From Chromobotia macracanthus (lineage: Eukaryota > Chordata > Actinopteri > Cypriniformes > Botiidae), in NCBI GenBank assembly GCA_036877525.1, contig JAZGTH010000100.1:992001-1056000 (forward strand): 64,000 nucleotides of DNA, given 5' to 3'. The notes below the pieces were generated by a model that worked only from the letters and a program-made list of their open reading frames with translations, did no database searches and was not told the DNA's origin. A program made the translations under genes and the position numbers. Shown here piece after piece: positions 45,877 to 57,539 of the stretch. Each line of letters opens with the position of its first letter. Position 1 is the first letter of the stretch.

Positions 45877-46199
45877 CCCAGATAATGGAGAATGTTCTCA
45901 GAACCTTGGATAATGTTCTCTAAAAGTTCACTTAAAGTTATGTTCTTGCAGTAATGTTAGTAGAATGTTTTTCAACATTGTATATCATATATACTAAAAA
46001 CATTATTCTTAAGTTGTTAGTGGAATGTTTTAAAGTTACAGAATTAAAAAAATATTTTAATAACGTTAATAATAAGTCTAAAAAGTCTAAAAAACTGGAC
46101 GTTTTGAACGTTCCTGGACATTCAATAACATTTTTAACGTTTTTGTTACAATTTGAAACATTAGGGAAACGTTCTTACAACCTACAGTTATTAGCTGGG
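45877..46199 (-). mobile_element. CCCAGCTAACA-family MITE, copy 13 (near full length)
   Basis: A 323-bp reverse copy with termini CCCAGATAATGGAGAATG and CTACAGTTATTAGCTGGG. TA flanks at 45875-45876 and 46200-46201. The 102-codon frame crossing it is translated MITE, not a gene. Confidence 0.85.
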
Positions 46200-46201
46200 T
46201 A

Positions 46202-46696
46202 TTCACTTGAGCAAAATATTAACATCAACTCTTTAGATGTTGCAATAACTGTGCATTGCTGAAGCACAACCTCTGCACATCCCTTTTCACCAGAAGGTAA
46301 AGCTTTTAACTAGGCTCAGATCCTGATTCAGATTCTCGGATCAGATCCTTCATCTTATCAGACAGGTTGTAAATGCTTTGGTTTATCCAGCACAACATCC
46401 ACACAGGGCATTTAGCATCAGGGATTGCTGATACCAGACAAGACAGACTCAATAATTGCGCTGAACATGAATCTGGTTACTGAAAGAGCGCAGAACACAG
46501 AATCTTGGCCATGGCCCTGGATGTTATCAGCCAAAACAACCTAATAACATGGAAGCAGCAAGGCTGCTTAACCAAGACATCTGACCAAGCAGGACAAGAA
46601 GCGCCCCTGACTTTAGAACTAAACCACTGTCAACACAAGTTAACATTTAAAGATGGCACTCTTTAAATGTTAACAAATGAGGATAACAAATGTTTG
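46202..46696. other. Non-coding stretch, no gene seen
   Basis: Unique sequence; a short duplicated word (TTAACATTTAAAG / TTTAAATGTTAAC) near 46640-46675 forms a small inverted repeat. Confidence 0.45.
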
Positions 46697-47030
46697 CCCA
46701 GCTTACAATTTGAGGTTGTAAGAACATTTTCAAAGGTAACAAAAATGCTAAAAATGTTATTTTGAATGTTCTAGGAAGATTCAAAATGTCCAGTTTTTTA
46801 GACATTGTATTAACATTATTGCTTGGTGATAAGAACGTTACTCAAGCTTTTTTAATTCTGTAACCTATTAAAAAGTTCCACTAACACCTTTAGAAATAAA
46901 ATGTTGATATAAATAATATGTAACATTAAAAAACGTTTTACAAATGTTTCTGCATGAACTTTTTTTGATACCTTTGAGAAGTTTTAGAGAACGTTAAGCA
47001 ATGTTCCATTAATGTTCCCTGTTAGCTGGG
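46697..47030 (+). mobile_element. CCCAGCTAACA-family MITE, copy 14 (full length)
   Basis: A 334-bp forward copy with left end CCCAGCTTACAATTTGAGG and right end TTCCCTGTTAGCTGGG. TG flanks both ends (46695-46696 and 47031-47032), the clearest non-TA, non-AT duplication in the set. The interior holds all the family blocks. Confidence 0.88.
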
Positions 47031-48376
47031 TGCACATTACTAACAAAAGCTAACAAAATACAACTTACCTGAAAGATTAATATCAACTGATTAAAAACCC
47101 TAAAGGCATTAAATGTCAGGCATCAGTATTTGATCCTCTAATTTGTTTAGCAAGGAGTAAAACTGGGGACATTTTCTATAAAATGACACTCTCTCTGATA
47201 CTCTCTCTACATTACATTAGAAAATTGATGTCCTGCACTTCAGAATCTAGTTCTATTCTGGCTCTATATATTTTTGGTGGTTCAAAAGCCAAGCTGTGCA
47301 CACAATCACTTTCATCGTGTCACTTCCTGCTCCTCATTGTGCTATTTTGTAACTGCAGTATTTTCACTTTGCAGTAGATGAAATATCCACACCAATTGAG
47401 GCACGAACAGCAAGGCGTCGTACTGATTATTTTAGGAAAGTTTTGCTTAAGGCCTCAGGGTGGACCTCAGGGCACACTGCAATCCAATTAAACTGTCTGC
47501 ATGTGACTTCATGCCTTTGTAGGGTGTGTTAAAAGTGAGTCCAAAAGAGTTACAGCTGGGCTTTCTCTGAGAGTGCTCTCATGGTGTTAATGACTAGCTG
47601 CAATACCTGAGAGAGATGAGAAGATAGCATGCTGTGATTTGGCTTTGATAAGACAAAATGGCAGAGGTTCCGGTTTTGGAATAGAACACTGCTTTAAAAT
47701 TTTATGCTCTACAAACAAAAGAAGTAGGAGGGAATGTTTGTGAAGGAGCTTAATAAAACCATAATCTAAAGGAAAGAAAAACATGTTTACGCAGACTCTG
47801 GCCGTGTGTGCATGATCTAAACATAGGTACGCCGGAAGGTAGAGACGTTATTCTTTTTAGGATTTTTCTGGTCAACATATCTTTTAATATTAAAAGAAAA
47901 GTGCAGGTACTTTGTGGTACCTGTAGTTACTGTCTCTCTAGCCTCAGCCTCAGCTGGCCTGCACACAGGCCGCCACAGTCTGTTCCCTGACCATATGATG
48001 CATATTGCTTACAACATTGCTCATTTCTTTCTCAATGTGGCAAGCTGTTGTTTGATTGGCTAATTTTTATCTGGGAGTAAGTTCTTTTTTAAATGTGACT
48101 AGACTACAATGAGCACGTTTGAAATGCTTAGAACAAAGAGAGAGAGAGAGAAAAGAAAGAGATTGAGATAGAAAACACTAAAATCTAAAGAAGATCATAA
48201 TTAAGCCCTGGTGGTCAGGTGCGGAGATCCCATCAGCATACTGAGACTTCTCTGGCTGGACGTGTCATGCATTTGACGTGATGTTTGGCTCTATCAAGCT
48301 TAACGTGTGATGCATTTTTCATGAAAAATATTGACTTATATATATATATATATTTACACACACATGCACGAATTAT

Positions 48377-48432
48377 AGACAGACAGACAGACAGGCAAGC
48401 AGGCAGGCAGGCAGGCAGACTGACAGAGAGAC
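48377..48432. repeat. (GACA)n(GGCA)n compound microsatellite
   Basis: Tetranucleotide GACA units grade into GGCA units over about 55 bp, consistent with point mutation of one unit followed by slippage. Confidence 0.9.
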
Positions 48433-48879
48433 AGATACATAGATAATTGTTTATTATTAAGAAAGTTTTAAAAATTATTAGGAAATTATTATAGTAAAAT
48501 CTGAAAAGCAGAAAGACTTAAGCAGAAGTCTATTTTGTGCTAGCTGCTGTTTAGGAGAAATAACTGAGAGATTAAAGAGATCTCATTTGTGATTCTTCGT
48601 TCTTATGAGAAATGAAAGTGCCACGAGCGTCAGTCTCACAGTGTGCATTTGTAAACAAAGGAATTTTTCTGCCGCACAATTTCCCACACAATAATTGCAC
48701 AGCTCAGAAAGAGCCTCCCATATTTCTGGAATCAGAAAAATATGAGTCAAATTACTACAGTACACCCGAATGACAGAATGTACAAATGAATACACGTGCA
48801 TGATAAAACTGCTGAGTCAATTTCTCTTCCTGTGCTGAGGAGGGGACATGTCCCCGCAGTCATACGGGGTCAATGCCGG

Positions 48880-49060
48880 ATCCATAAAATGCCTTGTAGT
48901 TCGCTTTGCACACAGCCCATTCGCAAATGCAATCGACAAAAACCAATCATTTCATGCACCACACAATTCCTTATTCCTGCAGTAATTACTTCATTGTCCT
49001 GTCCGACAGGCTTTGTTAGTGAAACATTCCATTTTAAAAGCTGCAATGATGAATGACTAA
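48880..49060. other. Candidate conserved non-coding element
   Basis: Complex repeat-free DNA with AAAAACCAATCATTTCATGC, CTGCAGTAATTACTTCATTG (containing the palindrome AGTAATTACT at 48981-48990) and TCCTGTCCGACAGG. Overlapping frames on both strands show no known domain. Composition-based guess. Confidence 0.33.
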
Positions 49061-49624
49061 ACACGAAGACCAACTAAACTCAAGTCATCCACAATAGCCT
49101 GTTTAACATTCTCGACATACTGTTCAAAAGTTGTATGAAATATTTATGCTGAAACTCATGATAGAAGAAGCGTTACCAAAAATTCTGGCACGTAACAGCT
49201 GTTCATGTCTCCACTAATCTATCAGAACAATTGTACACATCGCTTAAATGCAGCAGAAAATCCCTCACCAGCAGGTCCCTGTGAAATCTGCACCCACAGA
49301 AGATTTCTGCTGATTTCAGATTTCTGCTGTCATTCACAAAGTTCCCCCACACCTTGTTTATTTGTTTATTAAATATTTTGTTTTATATTATTATGCTCTT
49401 TTCTACCAGTATGAGTGTAGTAATGTCACTTTTGTTGTATTTCACCACATTTTGCAAAATTGCACATTATGCAAATAGTGCAGACAAACAAAAAATTGCA
49501 AAAAAATCTGGTACAGCCCATCAGTAACCTACTGTATATACTAACAGAACAAACACAAAATAAGCAGAAAACAAACAACCTCTCATCTAAGACAAAAATG
49601 ATCCAACCGGGTATTTATAGGTTT

Positions 49625-49815
49625 TAATTTAGCAGACCGGTTGCAATGCAAAGCAGCTGACATTCCCATTTACAGTAACAGTCCCAATGGGAAAAACTGT
49701 GGTTAAATGCCTGGTTCAAGGGCACATTGGAGAAGTTCATGAATCACTGGTCCTTGGTCTCAAACCTACAACCTATAGGTCACTAGCCCAGATCTGTATC
49801 CACTAAGCTGCCCCC
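49625..49815 (-). mobile_element. Degenerate tRNA-derived SINE (V-SINE-like)
   Basis: On the minus strand the head reads GGGGGCAGCTTAGTGGATAC (A-box region) and GGTTGTAGGTTTGAGACC (B box), with the body word TGTGCCCTTGAACCAGGC. It ends at an eroded L2-like tail (GTCTGCTAAATT). It is old and has many substitutions. Confidence 0.6.
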
Positions 49816-50657
49816 ATTCCAGCCATTATCAAGATGATGCATTGAGTAGGGATGATGATTTATGTCGCTTAGCTCTGTGGATGACAGCCCGACCGCCCTG
49901 CAGTTCAACAGACGAGAGCATGAGCTGCAGGTGTATTTAAAAACCAGATAGACAAAACTGTTCTACAACTGCTGGTGTGCCCGTGTGACCCCCAAAGGCA
50001 AGGGTTCCAGCCCTCTGGGATCTTTAATTTTAGAGAAGGACCTACTCTCTGCATTTTCTGTCTAACTTCTGCCACCAGTGAGCTAGATTCATCTGATCAA
50101 CACATCAAACCACAGCACAGACACAGGAGCAGAGAGATTTGTCATGCAAAAAATGGCCTCTTCTTTTCTTTCCTACACTCACCTTGGAGAATAAATTTCT
50201 CTCTATCTCCTGAGGGAAAAGTAGAGCCATGCGAACTATAGTTTTACTGGGTTTGTGTGTTTCTGTGTCAGAGGTTTCTAAGCTGCAATGACAGGAAGCG
50301 AAAGAGGGGGAGAAAAAAAGAGTAATGGTATTCAAACTCTTTTATGTGACCCAATAAGTAGAGGGATTATGGTTCTCTCGATTAGACAGAGCTTAATCTT
50401 CCACCGCGTGTATACTGTACCATTCATCAGCAAGGATAGAGTAAAGCCAAAAGAGCACAGCAGGGGTTGTGTTTGAGTGTGTGGGTGTGGGGGGGCAGGG
50501 GTCTGACAGCTGGCTGTAGTAAAAGAAAAAATAATAAGGGAACATACTCTTTTTGTGAGTGTTTGTGCAGCAGAGCGGTGATATGAAAGATCAGTTGAAA
50601 GAAAATAGGTGGAGCTTGTGCTACAGGGCTCAAACATAAACTCATTATGTGTGACTG
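49816..50657. other. Non-coding stretch, no gene seen
   Basis: Short open frames on both strands (up to 101 codons) have no recognisable domain. Confidence 0.5.
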
Positions 50658-50799
50658 TATTCTGGAAATCAAACCTTTTTTGTCACTATAAAATTCCTGT
50701 AATTTAATTTCTAGTTATTTCATAGTTTTGATGGCCTCACTAATACTTCCAAGATTTTAATAAAAATTAACAATTTGCTTCAAGTTTTGACTGGTAGTA
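50658..50799 (-). mobile_element. Tc1-derived MITE end fragment
   Basis: Minus-strand counterpart of the element at 26737-27170: plus-strand GTTATTTCATAGTTTTGATG leads into GTTTTGACTGGTAGTA, the complement of the TACCAGTCAAAAC terminus. Only about 140 bp of one end remains. Confidence 0.65.
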
Positions 50800-51726
50800 A
50801 ACATTATTTATACAACAATGAAATATTTTAATATATTATATATCATGGACAGCTTTAAAAAAATATTCCTTCAGCAGTTTTGGTTGTATTGATTTAATAT
50901 TCAAACTGACTTTTACAAATGACAGATGTAAAAACAAATATCACCTTTTTTCGTGAACAAAACACAGAGTAGATGTAAACACAAAAAATTAAAGTACTAA
51001 ATTAAAGAGCTACTGTGCTTAAACACTATCTGACTACTGCTGAAGTTCTATAAGGTGCTATAGTCTATAAGGTGCTGAAGCAGTTCTCCTTTGTTTCTCC
51101 AGACATCACCATCAAAGCAGGAGAGGAATATAACTGAAGCAAGTTTATCCAGGTTGGTGGGTGGTAGGAAAGTCAGTGGGGTACTTCAGGGTGGACGATA
51201 GATGGAGGCCAGCAGCAGAGCTTAAGTACTGAACACAGCTGTTTAGGTGAGGCATGGCACAGTGGAGTGATTATGCATCTGCTGGTGGTGGTACGTGGTT
51301 ATCTTTTTTTCATTCTACTGGCGTGAATGCTGGATTAATGGAGCTGATTGCTTCCCTCCCCCGTTTTTCTCCTCTGCTGGTACATTCTAGCAGCCGGTGG
51401 CACAGATACTTTCTCTAAGCCCCCGACTTGCTCCCCGTGCACCAGGGGCACCAACCTTTTTCTCTCATGTGAAACTAATCTCAACAGATAAAATATCCAG
51501 ACTCGGCTAAATGGGAGGTACAAAACTGTGTGCATGTTTGAGAAGCCTCCAGTTCTGGCTGAGCTTTCTAGATGGTTTCCAAAGCTCCTCACAGCCTGCC
51601 AGAGACCTATACTGACCTTCTAAAAACTTTTTAGATAGAAGTATGAGCAATATTTCTGCTCTCACCCTGATCTAAAGAACTAGAGTTCATTTAGCTACTG
51701 TATGTGTAACTGTAGCAATCAACAAC
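50800..51726. other. Non-coding stretch, no gene seen
   Basis: AT-rich then mixed sequence, no recognisable coding or repeat. Confidence 0.5.
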
Positions 51727-51770
51727 CCAGCTAACAAGTTTAGGTTGTAAAAAGTTTCCATAATGATCCA
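51727..51770 (+). mobile_element. CCCAGCTAACA-family MITE, copy 15 (left-end fragment)
   Basis: Only the left tip survives: CCCAGCTAACAAGTTTAGG and the following TTGTAAAAAGTTTCC. Confidence 0.65.
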
Positions 51771-54261
51771 GAGAACTCCAGAGTATTCTGATCTCTGTTA
51801 GGTGCTGTACGTGTATATTTAGTAACTAATAGCCCACACATAGTCCTACATGCTCATACAAGAAGCACCATATAGATATCTTTCTGTGGCCTTTTTTACC
51901 ATGTTTTGACAGCAATAGACTAATGAACATAAACTGAACTGTTTTGTTCAAGCTACCTCGTACTCTGCATCTTTCAAGCATGTCATTAAAACGTGGGGCT
52001 TTACAGAATCTTCTGAAATTAGGTTAAAAGAGACAGACAGATGTTTCACTGGTGCTCGGATAAATGTCACTGAATGTCTCCTTTGTAGAACTGGACCGTA
52101 GAGTTAACACCAGGTTAACATCATATCTTATGATTCCCAATGGTTGTGTTTAATATAAGAGAGACTGAGTTTATTAACAGAATATGTGTTCGGTATGCAT
52201 GGCTGTTTTGTTTTTCTGTCACACTTGTCCTATAAATAATAAATCATATCTTCGTAATCAAATCTTGCTATAGCAGATTAGTGCACTAATGAAGGTCTCA
52301 TGGTTGTTTATCAAATATTATTGAAGACAGAATTTAATTTGGCAACTAATAATTAATATTGTTGCAAACTGGAAAAAACCTGCAGCTAATTTATCTCAAA
52401 TTAAAAGATATTTGAGAAAAGCAAGGCTAATAACAACAGCATCCTAATTTCTGGGAAATTTCACACAGTAGCTAACCACGTAAAAATAATCTATTGAGCT
52501 GTAATATTCCACTGTGTTTAAACATACCCCCACCCAGCCGAAGCTGGAAAATTATCCATAAATATAACACCAAATTACAAGACCTAAGATGTTTATTAAA
52601 TCCAAACAAGCACAACATTAAAAAGCGATCTCTCAAACACCCTCTGCAAAGCTGCTCAGTGATATTTCAGTGAATTAGATGAAGCTTTGAAAATAATGCC
52701 ACTTACTACCCCAGTGGCACTCTTAACAAGCCTCATTAACATAAAATACCTTTGGAGCTCTACAGCTCCACCGAACAATATATGGGTTTATTCATTTGGC
52801 TGTATGAAAAGTGGCGTGTGTAGAAAATGACTTGTGAATATGAAACATGGCTGCTAAGCAACAAGAAGGGGCGGGGTAACTCAGGTCTGGTCATCCATCA
52901 ATGCAAGCCTGTCATATCCCGGCTTCACCTGACTGGTGAAACTTTCAGTGATTTTCAATTGTTTTCCCTCACAGAAGCTTGACTTACTTTTCGTCAAGAG
53001 TGCACGTGTGAAGCTGCTAACACACAAGTTCTCTCACATTATCACATTTTTCAAGTAATTAATTTCTGAGAACGTACAGCTGGGTACAACTGGGACCACA
53101 TATTAAAACATGAAATTCTAAATCTAATTTAGACCTGATAATTAACAGTGAGATTTACGATTTTGACACATTCAGAATGAAGAAACGCTATGAAGTACCT
53201 GAAAAAATAAGATTTTGCTCTTTTTCCAGGTCATTAAGCAAATTTGTGACACTGACTGCATTAACTGCTTTTGTAAAAGGTCAAATATTTATATATATTT
53301 CGACCTATGAAAATTAAGTTGCATAAGGATGATTATCATAAAAAAATGACACAAATCGCATTCAAATTTCATGTTTTGATTTTCATGTCATCATTTGATG
53401 TCTAAGGACACTTAAATTGAGCAGATCATTTGTTTTAAAAAAACATTTTGTCATCATCTACAATATCTAAGTCAATGTCATTTAAAGCACTTTATTTTTC
53501 TGTAGAACAAAATGTCAAGGCTGTTTTTATCCCACACAAAGCATGAAAAAAAAAATCACTGGCTGTCAGGATCAGTTAAAATATAATTTAGTATATAAAA
53601 ACAACCTAACTGCATTTAAACGCATGCTAAACAGAGAAGGTGCGTGACCCTGCTGGTCTTCTGTGTAGTGAGATCCTGACCCTGTCAAAATGTTTTTATT
53701 GATTATGTAGCTGTTTACTCTGAAGGAGAGGTGAGGGGTTCTTTAATGACTTGCAGTACCTCAATACATCATACCTAGAAAAATATTTGCACTCAGATCT
53801 TGTGCGAACAACTGCCATAGCAACAGTTCACAAAGGTCCTCTGCAGGGCTGTGAGAGCACCCGAGCACATCAGAGTGGGTTGTGTGCCTTTGAAGAGCTG
53901 GAGAGGGCAAGTCAGGACAACATCAGCACCACCACACTTCAGTGGAAACACACCAACAGCACCTGGGTTATTTACTTGTAAGTCTCAGATATAAAGCTGA
54001 ATCATTTACTTTGGCAATAATATCATAACACAGTATATAATGTTAGCAACAACAATTTCTTTATTATCAATATTAGGCAGCAATGCCACAAGAAATTGTG
54101 TATAAAAGATGTAAAAACAGAACGTATTATTTTCTCAATAAATTGAACAATTAATAACCCCTAAAGTCATAAAATTCTTCAGTGTAGCTTTATAAATCTC
54201 ATTCACAAACTTAGTAGTTCGGTAATGAGGCAAAAGAGTTTTGCATTGACATCATAACAGG
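51771..54261. other. Non-coding stretch
   Basis: No gene recognised. The part at 52650-52930 is repeat-free and complex and could be conserved non-coding DNA. Confidence 0.5.
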
Positions 54262-54555
54262 GAATGCTAACAAGGAACGTTCCCAGAACATTAAATTCTA
54301 AAATTCTCTAAAAGTTCTCTAAAAGTTATCCAAAAAAATCTGTAATATCAGATAAACATCATATACACCAAAAACGTTATTCTTAAGTTGTTAGTGGAAC
54401 GTTTAAAAAAGTTACAGAATTAAACAAAATTTTTTGTTATTTTAAATGTTATTATTGTTTTACAAGCATTACATTGAAACAAGCATTTTTTATGTTTTTG
54501 TTACTTAATGGAAACATTAGGGAAACGTTCCTACAACCTAAAATTGTTAGCTGGG
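54262..54555 (-). mobile_element. CCCAGCTAACA-family MITE, copy 16
   Basis: The reverse-oriented copy has a damaged right tip (ATGCTAACAAGGAACGTTCC) and an intact left tip (CTAAAATTGTTAGCTGGG at 54538-54555). The flank after GGG is AT; the other side is too eroded for a clear duplication. Confidence 0.8.
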
Positions 54556-56175
54556 ATGCAATACGGGCAACATGTCGTCATGCACTATATCTGAATTAAT
54601 GTGAACTTGAATGCAATTTGCAAGCTACAGCAGAAGAATACCATTTCTGTAAATTACAAATCTCTGTTCTGCAGACAAAGCTATGGCACAACTTCAAAGG
54701 ACTTATGTAAAGTAATATAGTGCGAGTCATATAGATTTTTTCATGCTTTTATGCACCTTTTGTCCTGACTGTAGTATTAAAAATAAGCAGTGGGAGCTGC
54801 TTCACAAAATAATTTATTCCACACATTTTCTGTGTCCCACAAAGTAACACAAGTTTAAAGTGACATAAGAATCAGTAAATGATGACAGAATGTTTGAGGC
54901 TGATGACTCATGTTTAAAGACATTACAGATAAAAATCTATATATTTGTTTGGATGAAGAACAATGGACAAAATATCACAAACTCACTCTGAATTTCACCG
55001 TGTACAGTAATCAATGCACCATAAGCGCTAATAATACAAGAACAGCAATGCAGAATAAAAATACAATTTGAAGAAATACCGCTTTTGTAAATATTCATAG
55101 CTTCATACCTGCTCAGAGCAGGTGGAAGCAGTTATAAGGTGACCTAGTTGAAGTTAAAATTCTATAACTTGCTGATTTGTCTGAGGTAAAACACACACAA
55201 GTACAGCTTAGTCAGACAAGAAAACAAACAATGCTTATGAAAAATGTTAGTCTTTTGGGATCGTGTTGGTTCACACACACAAACACACTAACACGCAGAA
55301 TATGATCTTAGTGCAGACATCTTTCATAACATGAGGAATACCCAAGTGGGAAATACAAAATTGCATTCGCAAAGGCCGTTTCTAGACATGTTACATTACG
55401 CAGCCAGCATTAAGCATCTCTTTTATATGAAATTGTTCTACATGCAGAGCTACATACTACAAAATCAATTATAACTCCAAGATGTGAATCCAACGTGTGA
55501 ACTATCTTGCGTTCTATTGACTGCCCTAATTACTTACGGGTGCCGATTCTGTCCAATGAGAGAAAGAGCTAGTCTTACATTCTAATGCAATTGGACATTA
55601 AAGTTTCACAGAGTTTCATATGCCAGTCTGAGCCCATTAAATGGATGGCAGCATCTGTTGAGTTGTACTGATGAATAATGGATAAAACTGAAGAGAAGCT
55701 TTAGGCCTGATCCAATCACAGTGGGGAGTTGGGGGGGTTGTACTGCAGGCCAAGTGTACTATCTCCCACACTTTCCGCTCTCACTACATGAAGTGCCGCT
55801 GACAGCCACACCAGGGATCATGCAAACCCTTTAACTGGAGGAATTGGTGGCAGGAGTCATTTTAATGAGAGAAGTCTCCTGGCAACTTTGAAAAACTGCA
55901 CAAAAGCCATAGTGTTCTTTACTTCCAAGTTCTGTATTTAAAAAAAAAATAGCACAGTGTTAACCTGGTACAATAATGTAATTTAACATTTTCTGGTTTG
56001 TCAGTCCAATTCATAACTTCTACACTTATGACTTTTCTCCCCATGAAAAACAAACAATGTTATAAAAATGTTAATGCTGCTGTCTTTGCATACATTAAAA
56101 GCTGAATGGTGATCTGTCAAGTTCAGATCAAAATAAAATCTGTGTTGTTAATTTCAAAACATTAAAAACATTTTA
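54556..56175. other. Non-coding stretch with a MITE fragment
   Basis: No gene recognised. The part at 55520-55880 is complex, repeat-free sequence. Confidence 0.5.
54739..54895 (+). mobile_element. Degraded fragment of the TTAAAGGG-type MITE
   Basis: Ends with AGTAAATGATGACAGAAT, the complement of the inner terminal block ATTCTGTCATCATTTACT of that family. Upstream CCTTTTGTCC and GTGTCCCACAAA fit the interior. The outer tip is lost. Confidence 0.5.
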
Positions 56176-56421
56176 CAACCCCAAATCAGAAAAAGTTGAG
56201 ACAGTATGGAAAACACAAATAAAAAAAAGAAAGTAGTGATTTCTAAATTAACTTTGACTTGTATTTCATTGCAGACAATACAACAGCACATTATTTAATG
56301 TGTTTTTTGTTTACACAAATAATTACATTATTTAATGTAATTTTTATTGTTTTTTCTTCAAAAAAACAAAATTCCTATTTTGGTTCTTGCAACACATTTA
56401 AAAAAAAAGTTGGAACAGGAG
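56176..56421. repeat. Left inverted repeat of Tc1-like copy B
   Basis: About 245 bp complementary to 57540-57770, with small indels. It contains a local duplication of CATTATTTAATGT (around 56286 and 56327). Confidence 0.8.
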
Positions 56422-56537
56422 CAATTTATGGCTAGTAATCAGGTAAATTGGTTAAATAATGATGTCAACAGGTGATTGTAATTATGATTTGGTACAAAAG
56501 CAGCATCCAAGAATGATCTAACCCTTTAGGAGCAAAG

Positions 56538-57534
56538 ATGGGCCGAGGATTGCCAGTTTGCCAACAAATACGTGAGGAAATTATTAAAATGTTTAAAAAA
56601 AATGTTCCTCAAAGAAAGATAGGAAGACATTTGCTTATTTCCCCTTCAACAGTGCATAACATAATTAAAAGATTCAAGGAATGTGGAGGAATTTCAGTGC
56701 GTAAAGGACAAGGGCGCAAGCCTAAGCTGAACAACCGTGCTCTCCGATCCCTCAGGCGACACTGCATCAAGAATCGTCATTCATCTAGCAATATCACCAC
56801 ATGGGCTCAGGACTACTTTGGCAAACCTTTGTCAAGTACCATAATACGTAGTTACATCCACAAATGCCAGTTAAAACTGTACTGTGCCAAAAGGAAGCCC
56901 TATGTTAACACTGTCCAGAAGCGTCCTGGGCTCGGAGGCATCTGGGATGGACCATCACACAGTGGAAATGTGTACTGTGGTCAGATGAATCAGTATTTCA
57001 GGTATTTTTTGGGAGGAATGGATGCCGTGTGCTCCAGACCAAAGAAAAGGATCATCCAGACTGTTACCAGCAACAAGTCCAAAAGCCAGGGTCTGTCATG
57101 GTATGGGGTTGTGTCAGTGCCCTTGGCAAAGGTAACTTGCACTTCTGTGATGGCACCATTAATGCTGAAAAGTACATAGAGATTTTGGAGGACAATATGC
57201 TCCCTTCAAGAAGACATCTTTTCCAGGGACGTCATGCATATTTCAACAAGATAATGCAAAACCACATTCTGCACACATTACAAAGTCCTGGCTGCGGAGG
57301 AAGAGGATACAGGTACTTGACTGGCCTGCCTGCAGTCCCGACCTGTCTCCTATAGAGAATGTGTGGTGCATTTTCAAGCGCAAAATGCAACAACGAAGAC
57401 CCTGTACTGTTGCCCACCTTGTTTGCAGCAAGAATGGGACAAAATTGCACCTGAAACGCGTCTTCACTTGGTGTCTTCAGTCCCTAAACATCTTAAGTGT
57501 TTTGAAAAGGAATGGCAACATTACAAAGTGGTAA
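56538..57534 (+). pseudogene. Frameshifted Tc1-like DD34E transposase
   Basis: Sister of the gene at 27312-28307, starting at the equivalent ATG. The first about 130 codons are open and include the helix-turn-helix and GQGRKPKLN, an AT-hook-like motif better preserved than in the sister. A deletion near 56925 (after the codons for QKR) shifts the frame before the first catalytic Asp. Further lesions against the sister are a 1-base loss at about 57233, a 7-base loss at 57420-57421 and a 2-base loss near 57492. The catalytic blocks (WSDES, FQQD, SPIENVW) survive only in separate frames. GSVMVWGC keeps Met where the sister has Lys. It cannot make a full transposase. Confidence 0.88.
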
Positions 57535-57539
57535 ATGCT

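Larger units (their letters stand above)
47033..49624. other. Non-coding stretch with compound microsatellite
   Basis: No gene recognised. A GA run lies near 48139, and a TA, CA, then (GACA)n(GGCA)n compound repeat at about 48337-48432. Candidate conserved block at 48880-49060. Confidence 0.5.

Noticed and set aside
49105..49160. Possible Tc1-type tip around CTGTTCAAAAG
   Set aside because: Too short and without a matching inverted end or family interior.
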